NCBI GenBank assembly: GCA_013115135.1
Contig: JABANP010000002.1
Coordinates: 186,001-250,000 of the forward strand
Direction: 5' to 3'
Length of the DNA: 64,000 nucleotides
From: Perkinsus olseni
Lineage: Eukaryota; Perkinsozoa; Perkinsida; Perkinsidae
Shown: piece after piece, positions 56,882 to 64,000 of the stretch
How positions within the stretch are numbered: the first letter of the stretch is position 1
Layout: the number at the start of each line of letters is the position of its first letter
Program-made: the position numbers and the translations under genes
Notes under the pieces: generated by a model
What the model was told of the DNA's origin: nothing
Seen by the model: the letters and a program-made list of their open reading frames with translations, nothing else
The model's database searches: none

Positions 56882-58263
56882 TCACCTGAAGGATTCTTCA
56901 ATTAAGTTAGAATGGAATATGGTAACCCCACAGTGCTCCGCTCGTTGGTAATCTGCCACCCACGGAACTCGGAGGGAGGAGGGTATATCTCGATGCCATA
57001 GAGTGCTTGGTATGTCGCCGGTGAACTGTGCATCCTGGATATTGAAAGCGATCATTATCCTACGCTGCGTACCTGCGACCGGCGATAGACTCTACAGCGG
57101 CAGTATCACGGACCCTATTGAGTACTTACTCGTGTTGGCGGAACCAGTGGTTGGTGAGACCATATGGTTCAACCAACTCGGGAACATAACCAGTTGTCCT
57201 GGGATAGACGTCTATCGGAACCTGAAGTTGCAACGTTCGCCCAGGGGCTACACAGGAGGGAACAGCCATCGCCAACTACACACAGATCAAATATAAAAAC
57301 GAGTGCAAGCAAGGAGGCGCGACGATATGCAGATGGGGAATGATCAGCTGTGAACTCACTGTCCGGCCGAATGGTGGAACCTGCCCTCGAGGATCCATGA
57401 GAATGAGCTTCCCGTTATTCGCCCCGCGTGCGACTTTTGCATAGAAGACAGCGACACAGTCCTGTCCAGTATGGGTATGAGGGCTGTGATACTCGTTTGC
57501 GAAGTGAACTGCAGTCCAGTAACTCATGCTGAACCTACAGAAGCCGCAGACGTCCTTGCTGATGTCCATGGCCTAATGCCCCGGCCCTCCGGCACAACAG
57601 AATAATTGCTGACAGGCGTCAGTTACGATCCTTAAAATTTCGGCATACCTTCTTTCTTGCGATTGCTTGGGGATCTCCTCCAGAATGCTCGAGGTAACGT
57701 CTGGCCAGGCGGTCTATGAGTCCCAACAGCTGGTGGAACCTGCGTTCCCGTGTCAGGTGGAAACGATACGAGCGTGTCTCCACTTCTGGGAATTACTCAG
57801 CCGTTTCCTCCAAGGGACGCTCGGTTATTGGCAAGGCCATCTGCCAGTGGTAAAAGTCATCGTTTACTATCCCAGAGTTCACTGAAATCCAGGGAGAGCT
57901 CGCTCCTCGAATCAACGACATTGGGCGCCGAATTCAGGTTCGCAGCAGCCTCAAGTACGCGTAGCACACCCTTCCGAGCGTACTCGTGCCATTCTCGATC
58001 TTCCCTTTCTTCTCCAATCGGATGCGGCGTTGTTCGAGGAACTTCTCGTACGTTCTCTCTGATGCTTTCGCTATCGCCTCAGAAAATGCTGGGCCTAGGG
58101 TCGCGGACAGGTTGACCGTTTCAAGCAAAGTCGGCCACAACAGAGTGCGGTGGCTCTCAGGCAGCGATGATCCCCGGTCCACAGAAGGAACGGTGGCAGA
58201 CACGCTAGCCATGACTAGAAGCACTCCGAGGGATGTTATAGTGAACTTGCCATGAACCTTCAT
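56882..58263 (-). CDS. 2OG-Fe(II) oxygenase-like protein with signal-like N-terminus
   Basis: The start MKVHGKFTITSLGVLLVMA at 58263 looks like a signal peptide. LLWPTLLETVNLSATLGPA follows, which resembles the entry strand of the 2OG-Fe(II)-oxygenase family found in phage and bacterial proteins (TIGR02466-type). The core exon gives SYWTAVHFANEYHSPHTHT then GQDCVAVFYAKVARGANNG and LILMDPRGQ, the jelly-roll with an HxHxG iron-binding segment. The next exon gives PGQLVMFPSWLNHMVSPTT with the distal His, then a GT-AG intron and TQRRIMIAFNIQD with the 2OG-binding Arg. A helix LIDRLARRYLEHSGGDPQA lies between exon 1 and the core. If the fold is right it would be an iron- and 2-oxoglutarate-dependent hydroxylase in the secretory path. 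The C-terminal stop at 56882 is tentative. Confidence 0.6.
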
Positions 58264-58507
58264 AGCAAAATGGTGGAAACGCTCTGCATGCAAGGTTAAC
58301 GAAACATCATTCTCCGACGGTAACAGCGGGCGCTGATTGACTCGGCATAGAGACCATTAGCTGATGAACGCAAGTCACTGATCTTCGGGAAAGTGATGAC
58401 ATCCCACATGAAGTGAGACACATGTAAGAGCCAAAGAGTAGCCACCATGACTCGTATCGGGGAAGTCGGATACTCCGGCGATGCCAGAGCAGGATACGAT
58501 ACGGGAG

Positions 58508-59162
58508 CTATCGCCGTCTTCTTCTTTGAGGTCGACCACGGACGGGCTCCTCGCCTGCTGTGGACGACATCGGGCCTAGCTGCTCATCAGTGGGCAGCTC
58601 TCTCCAGACTTCACCATCCTCGACAGACTGACACTCCTTTCGGGGTACTTCTGAAGCCTTCTGTGGGAGAGCCATGGTGGGATGGGCCTCGGGCTGGGGC
58701 TCGTGGCTCTCGATAAGGTCTACCACGAGGCCCGCTCTCCCTCGACCAATCATCTAGGATCTCTCGAACGGCTTCAACGACTTCCCGATTCAGTCGTGCA
58801 CCAAACTGCCCCGTCTTAGCCGGCAGGTAAGTCCAAGGGGTGGCCCACACACAGCCCAGAGGGTAGGTCAGAACAAGTGAACCGCGTGGGAATTGAACCT
58901 GGACCGTCCGCTTCACGGCATCCTCGGGCAGTTCATAACCGTGCAGGTATCTCCAATAGCGGACAAGATCCTCCTTCGACTTGAGCCCTGGCGGGGGGTT
59001 CGGGGCTGGCCCCCAACCAACAATCGTGGCTTCAGTCATATGCGGCAGCAGAACGCAGCGAGGGTGCAACAGCTCCACCGGGTCCGACGAGGATAGATCG
59101 GGCTTGACCACTCGGAAGGTAGCCGGAGACACTTGCATCCGCAGTAGGCCTGGGAAAGGCAA
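58508..59162 (-). CDS. Unknown protein, frame-shifted near its C-terminus
   Basis: A 183-codon frame has natural composition from FRVVKPDLSSSDPVELLHP through LKSKEDLVRYWRYLHGYEL and VQFPRGSLVLTYPLGCVWA to LNREVVEAVREILDDW. Beyond this the frame becomes an Arg/Pro/Gly-rich shadow, while the +1 frame carries RAGLVVDLIESHEPQPEAH and a normal acidic tail ending near 58508. The switch falls at AGG-G (about 58756). I recognise no family. Upstream exons probably exist to about 59.4 kb. Confidence 0.4.
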
Positions 59163-59627
59163 CTACAACCTCCCGAGCGCAGGCGCGTGAACGCGAAGTA
59201 CGACTCGCGCCGGAGTGGGAGGGGAGATTGGGCGTGGAATTGTGAGCCTCACCTTGCTCAGGAACACACTGAGTTACAGTCAACATTGAAGCACCCACCG
59301 TGCACGACCCAGCAGTCGATTTGTCGGGTGAGAGAACCTGCCGATGCTTTCCAAGCACACCCCCGCGCTACTGCACCGCCGACCTCCGCCATCGCTAGGC
59401 GATTCGCTTTACCGCCGACGTGAATCCAGTTGCCACTCAACAGCATACCACAACAAATGCCAAAGTGCAGGAGGGATGAATAAATCTGAAGCGGAGGAAA
59501 TGAAGAACCCCCGAGGATGGTGTTTTAACAAATCATCCGATAATCGCTTCATATCGCTCTCTGTAGAAAAGCCCCAGAAAATGCGCACGTCGGTGGTGAA
59601 CGTCCAACTGAACCGGGTGCGGTGCTA
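59163..59627. other. Intergenic or upstream-exon region
   Basis: Short frames on both strands (59187-59423 plus, 59258-59446 minus) lack motifs. It may contain the 5' end of the 58.5-59.2 kb gene. Confidence 0.25.
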
Positions 59628-60443
59628 GACTACAAACTCACACGCGCAAGAGGACACAAGGACACGACTACTCAGATCAAAATCAACTCTCACTTGACGC
59701 AAGGTTCTAATCTCGTGCCTCTGCGTCACGGCGAGTCTCAGGCCGAAGCCCACTCGCATGGAGTCAGAGGCGAGCAGCTCTTGCAGCGACTTCAACTGTG
59801 AGGGGCCGAAGGTGAGAACAATTGCGGCTGTGGCGAGGTCAGGGTGCGGACAGGCTATCCACGACTTCATCTGCCAGCAGATCTCCGAACGTCCAGACAG
59901 TGCGGCCAGTGTCTTACTTCACACTTCAGGTTCAAGAGCCGAGCGACTTGCTCGGATGTACGGAATACGTAAGGCGACCTCGGGCTGCCTTTGGGTGGGG
60001 GTGGGGTCCTGAGGTGATAGTGTAGTGACTAGCCTGCTTGGGTGACCAGACCGACACTCACTTTGTGTCAATACCAACGGTAACCAGGCAGCTACTTTTA
60101 GGCAACGATCGCAGCCGAAGCTCGATCACCTCGTCCAGAGCTTTTCTCGAGGCAGGCTGGGAGCCGCTGACAAGCAGAGGTCTTTCGAAGTCTCCTGGTG
60201 CATGGCGCGATGCAGCTTAGCGAAGGTTTACTTGGAGGTAACTCCCCGCTGCGTCGTGAGAAGCCCCGCTCCGAACTCTCTAGCGGCCCTCTGTTGCTGC
60301 GGTGTCGGTGCTTGTGCTACACTCGAGCCCAGTACGGGAGGCACGAGCCCTGATGTGCCACTGGTCCCTGCCGGGGCTTGAGTCTGTGCAGGGGCTTTGG
60401 CGCACACTTGAGCGTTCGTCCGTGAGCGCTTCCTCGGTGGCAT
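59628..60443 (-). CDS. Small nuclear-looking hypothetical protein
   Basis: ATG 60443 gives MPPRKRSRTNAQVCAKAPA, a basic NLS-like start, then a Thr/Ala/Pro linker and TPQQQRAAREFGAGLLTTQ. Candidate later exons are SRKALDEVIELRLRSLP (about 60090-60150) and ATAAIVLTFGPSQLKSLQE then LLASDSMRVGFGLRLAVTQ with TLRQVRVDFDLS, ending at 59628. The last part alternates hydrophobic and polar residues like a beta-sheet domain. Function unknown. Confidence 0.4.
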
Positions 60444-61589
60444 TCCAATGTGAATAGACTTCTGAGTACGAGAACACTGACTAGCGTAATGCACAGTGGC
60501 CTGGGACGAGATCGTCCATCTGAACAGAACAAGAGTCATCCATCGGAAACCACTTCAGATAGACTGACCACGTGAAGCAGCATGAAACAGCTATTCTTCC
60601 GAGAACACGATATACTATGAGAATAGGAAAACAATGCGGGCTCTTGAGGACTATATTCTAGAACAGAATTACAAAACAGCAAGGGTAGCAGAACGCACAC
60701 TCCGTGAACAACTCTGAGAGTAATCACCTTCGATGGAGACATCGGCAGCCAATGGAGACGTGTTGAGAACGCTGAGAGTCTCACAGTATCCTCTCATAGG
60801 AGATGGGTTAGCTGTCGCCGCCCCGCAGCAGTTCGTCGGGTCAATACCACTGACATTCTTCCTCGGTAATACTTCACTTAACCTCATTCCTCACCTCGGT
60901 GACCGTCCTGCCTTCGGAACACAATAAGACAGTTTCGGCTGATTCAATACACGCCAGACCGTATCCACTTCAACTCCTGGACACGGCGAACAACATAATA
61001 TTAAAAATTCCGAAATCTATCTGCACAAGCGGGTACGTATATATTAACCAAAAGGGTTAACAGGAGGCTAAAACAGTCAACTCAGTCAAGTTTTTGTCGT
61101 CGAACCCGAGGGCACGAGGGGAATGCTATTCAGGTGTCCCGAGTTCATCTGGAATCCCGGCGTTGCCTCCTAGACCGTACGAGACCCACGTTGGCTCCGG
61201 AGGGCTCTATGGACGTTCGATCATAGAAGGAGAAGGACGCAGTGCTGTGCAGGTTGACTGACGCGCTCGTCGAGGGTCTCAGTTATGATTTGGTACATGT
61301 CCTTGAGACCGTTGATGCTGCTGGTCTCACCTTCAAACGTGTATGGATACACCAGGCCAACAATGGTGTCTTCCGCTTGGCGATTGCCTTGCCAGAGGGA
61401 CAGGTCACCAAGGGCCCCCAAGTCCCGGCCCTGGGTGTGGCCCTGCTCTGCGATCGGTGGGGAAGGTGTCGGATACTCCTGTCCCTTTTTGTGTGCCTCC
61501 GTATCCTTTGGCTAAGCTATGGCTAGTAGTCTGTCCTACGTATTTCCACTAATAATCAGGCTTCTATTCCCAAGTGTTTCCCTTGCGTT
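60444..61589. other. Region left of the retroelement
   Basis: Both strands carry frames of 65-95 codons (60733-60927 plus, 61242-61526 plus, 61221-61421 minus). The minus frame LVYPYTFEGETSSINGLKD is balanced and could be an exon. If the element to the right has a 5' LTR it should lie in this stretch, but only one copy could be in the window, so it cannot be recognised. Confidence 0.25.
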
Positions 61590-64000
61590 ATGCCCAGCTC
61601 AACCAGTAACACAGCTGACATGGTACCCGATGCTGGTATGAATGAGCTGTTGTGGCGTATTTTATTGGGATGTCGTATGATCATTGTCCCCACGTGAAGC
61701 GCGGATGCCTCCAAGGAGGAAGTTTTGACTCTCTTAATGGCCGGTGCAGAATCTTACACGGCTGAAGGGGAGGACCAACCCTCGGAAGAGCTCTCGTACT
61801 CCGTGTCTTTCTTCTTTCGGTATCGACAGCTAGCCCAAGATTTTGGTAAGAAGCTCGCTGACATGATAGATGTATGGAGTCGAGCTCGTTCTCAGCCTGG
61901 TGTCGAGGCCTTGGAACTTTTTATCCGAGAAGAGTGGGGGAAGATCGACGAGCAGTTCACCTTCGAGGAAGATAAAGTCCAGATCCACGTTCGCTGTCTC
62001 ATTGTTTGCCTCTGTGTTGCGGAAATTATCGCCGCTGCTCTACTTGTGGTAATTGGCGACGAGAAGCACAATGGCCTGGAACCACTGCGTACTATGTTAA
62101 CTGGTGTCTTCTTGGATGCTATTATTCCGGAGAAGCTTCTCCCGAAAGAGGTTCGTCGCGTTATGAGAACGTTGAGGCGACAGGCGAACAAAGACCTCCT
62201 GGAGAGTGCCTATTCGCCTGTTGGAGACCTTTGGCAGGGTTTTCGTGGTATCCTTAGAGACAACTACGTTGATGACGACCCCTTGAAAGAAGCTCCTCAA
62301 CCCGTGACTTCTAATGGGCAAGATTCGCATGTGAAGTGGTCGATACCAGCTCCGAGAGAGTCGGATGTTTCTGTCTCTCATGTTAGGAGGCATGGTAGTC
62401 ATTTGAATGATCCTTCCGGCAGCCCCAGTTCACGATCGTTGATCTTTGAAGATTCTCAAATCAGGCCTTCGAGATTGTCTATTGCACCACCCTCGTTGCC
62501 CAGGTCTAACCCCGTGATCTCCCAAGCGTCGTCCCGAAGGGTGTCAACTACCTCGGTTATCGGTCCCTCGTATGGTCGTCCTATCGATGAAAGTGTGGCT
62601 AATGCTTCGCAGTATTATCAGCCTGCTACTAGCTTTGGTGGTCAAACCGGTTCCCATTTTGAGGTGACGGAACCGATTAAGAGCGGCTCTGTCAATGCTT
62701 CTGACAGGCACAAAGCGGTAACAATTGCGAAAGCTTTGCCTCAGATTAGCCCCTAAGTATCAAGGTTTGAGTGATGTGAGGAGGTTCTCGTGGTATAAAG
62801 CCACTGTCCGTAAGGTTCTACGTTCGGCGGCAGCAGACCCTCCCACTCATTGGTACTATTTGCAGCGCAGCCTCGACCTTTCCCTCTTCAACCAGTTACG
62901 GGTGGAATATTTCGACCCCGATGACATGGAATCCTTTGTTAATGCTATAAATGAGGTTTGGCAGCAATTGGAGGTTATATGCGAAGGTCGATATGCACTA
63001 CAAATCCTGTTGGATCAGAAGTCAGATCTGATACAACGCGAAGACGAGAGTGTTGCTGAGTTTACAGCTCGTACCCGTCAATGGCTCGAAGAAGCTGAGC
63101 TTTGTGGTCACACCATTTACACCTACGAGATGCGGATGATTGTTAGCAGAGGATTTGTCTGATGCTTATTTGTCAACATGGAGTGCTGACTTAAGTGATG
63201 ATTTATCCTTTGTGGCGTTTTGCGCTTTAGTCGTGCAGAAAGCTGCCTCCCTGAAGGTTTTGCAGAAGAATACATCATCTTCAACGCCTAGTTTGTTCCT
63301 TAACCAGAGTTCGTCAGGATCGGCAGGAGCCGGCAATCGTGATTTTAATCAACGACGACGCCGTGGTAAGGGACGAGGTACTCCGCCCGAGCTGGCTATT
63401 CCCTGCCGGTTACTGTCAGAGGTGCGGCGAGCAAGGTCACTATGCTCGCAGCTGCTCCCGCTGAAGCACCGGCTAGAGTTCGCGAGCGTTGTGAGATCTG
63501 TGGCTCCCTTGAGCACGAGCGGGACAAGTGTCGGTTCACTCTTAAGAACCCTTGCCGCCGTTGTGGCGAGGAGGGCCATAGTGAGTTTGTGTGTCCATCT
63601 CGTAGCTGTAAAAGCGCGGCTCAGGTGCACACCACTCACAAGGACTCTGCTTCTGAAGCCTCGTCAAGTTCGTCTGGTTCTCCTGTTACTGCTGGTGCTA
63701 TGGTTTTGAGACTTCATAGTTCGACTGTGACTAGAGCTTCCCGAGCAGATGTGCCCGTTGAAATCGACGGATACTCCCCGTTGACATTAAGGAACGGTTA
63801 AGTGCTCTTCCGCAACGTCCTCCTGTTGGTTCGGTCCCTCCGTTACTTGTTGATTTGATACTCTATGGTACGACGGTCGGTTATCCTGTTCGTGCATTGT
63901 TGGATCCTGGTGCTGATGTTGACCTTATTAATCACTCATTTGCGCTGCGATTGCAGACGCTTCCATTGAAGCGAGCTACCTATGATGCTAAGATAATGCT
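61590..64000 (+). mobile_element. LTR-type retroelement: gag with three zinc knuckles, protease, cut by window end
   Basis: ATG 61590 begins MPSSTSNTADMVPDAGMNE; a TGA at about 61695 interrupts before KEEVLTLLMAGAESYTAEG. The capsid-like helical part follows (FFRYRQLAQDFGKKLADMI, then KYQGLSDVRRFSWYKATVR and LNQ/EVWQQLEVICEGRY). Three CCHC knuckles occur near 63414-63590: CQRCGEQGHYARSC, CEICGSLEHERDKC and CRRCGEEGHSEFVC. Next comes an aspartic-protease start, VRALLDPGADVDLINHSFA (63885-63940). The order fits a Ty3/gypsy-like or related element; polymerase would lie to the right. The reading frame changes at least five times, three of them at or beside CCC, so this is either a decayed copy, an error-rich stretch, or one using frameshifts. 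Confidence 0.75.

Noticed and set aside
1..64000. CRISPR arrays, bacterial operons, rRNA genes
   Set aside because: No spaced identical short repeats, no ribosome-binding sites or operon structure, and no rRNA-like segments were seen.

Overview
The window looks like nuclear DNA of a protist. Conserved proteins are broken by very short GT-AG introns (about 36-60 nt), genes sit 100-200 bp apart on both strands, and there is no operon or ribosome-binding-site structure. The mix of BT1/folate-biopterin-type transporters, an alveolate-looking PP2C, lineage-specific secreted proteins and a gag-type retroelement is compatible with a perkinsid (Perkinsus-like alveolate). That placement is inference, not something the sequence proves.

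Layout. 1-0.74 kb: end of a polytopic membrane protein (minus). 1.08-8.4 kb: three conserved plus-strand genes: SRP receptor beta, a PRP40-like WW/FF splicing protein, and a kanadaptin-like FHA protein. 8.4-11.6 kb: small, possibly secreted hypotheticals. 11.6-19.2 kb: two near-identical intronless BT1-family transporters (minus), the first followed by a 567-bp tandem triplication that includes the end of its own coding sequence. 20.5-29.3 kb: a large alpha-solenoid/coiled-coil protein or proteins of unknown role (minus). 30.0-36.9 kb: a tightly packed minus-strand array of FAH, a Tctex1-type dynein light chain and SLU7, divergent from a PP2C phosphatase (37.1-39.5 kb) over about 130 bp. 39.9-41.1 kb: a charged coiled-coil protein. 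41.5-42.1 kb: a 518-bp foldback element with 200-bp terminal inverted repeats and TA target duplication. 42.1-46.7 kb: poorly resolved. 47.0-48.4 kb: two tandem paralogues of an unrecognised family. 48.4-50.9 kb: an ankyrin-RING protein. 51.7-53.9 kb: importin alpha, divergent from a RanBP2-type zinc-finger protein (54.1-55.2 kb). 55.2-60.5 kb: hypotheticals and a 2OG-Fe(II)-oxygenase-like protein with a signal-like N-terminus. 61.6-64 kb: gag and protease of an LTR-type retroelement cut by the window edge.

Several products would meet in pre-mRNA splicing (PRP40-like, SLU7) and in nuclear or ER traffic (importin alpha, SRPRB). These are housekeeping genes and their grouping need not be functional.

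The most unusual recurring signal is a set of clean +1 reading-frame breaks inside otherwise well-conserved domains (PP2C, zinc finger, Tctex1, ankyrin, retroelement gag). Most lie at CCC or GGG runs. They could be base-insertion errors in the assembly, or real +1 ribosomal frameshifting of the kind known for perkinsid mitochondria. The sequence alone cannot decide. Exon boundaries were read by eye; where only a gene span is given, internal introns are present.
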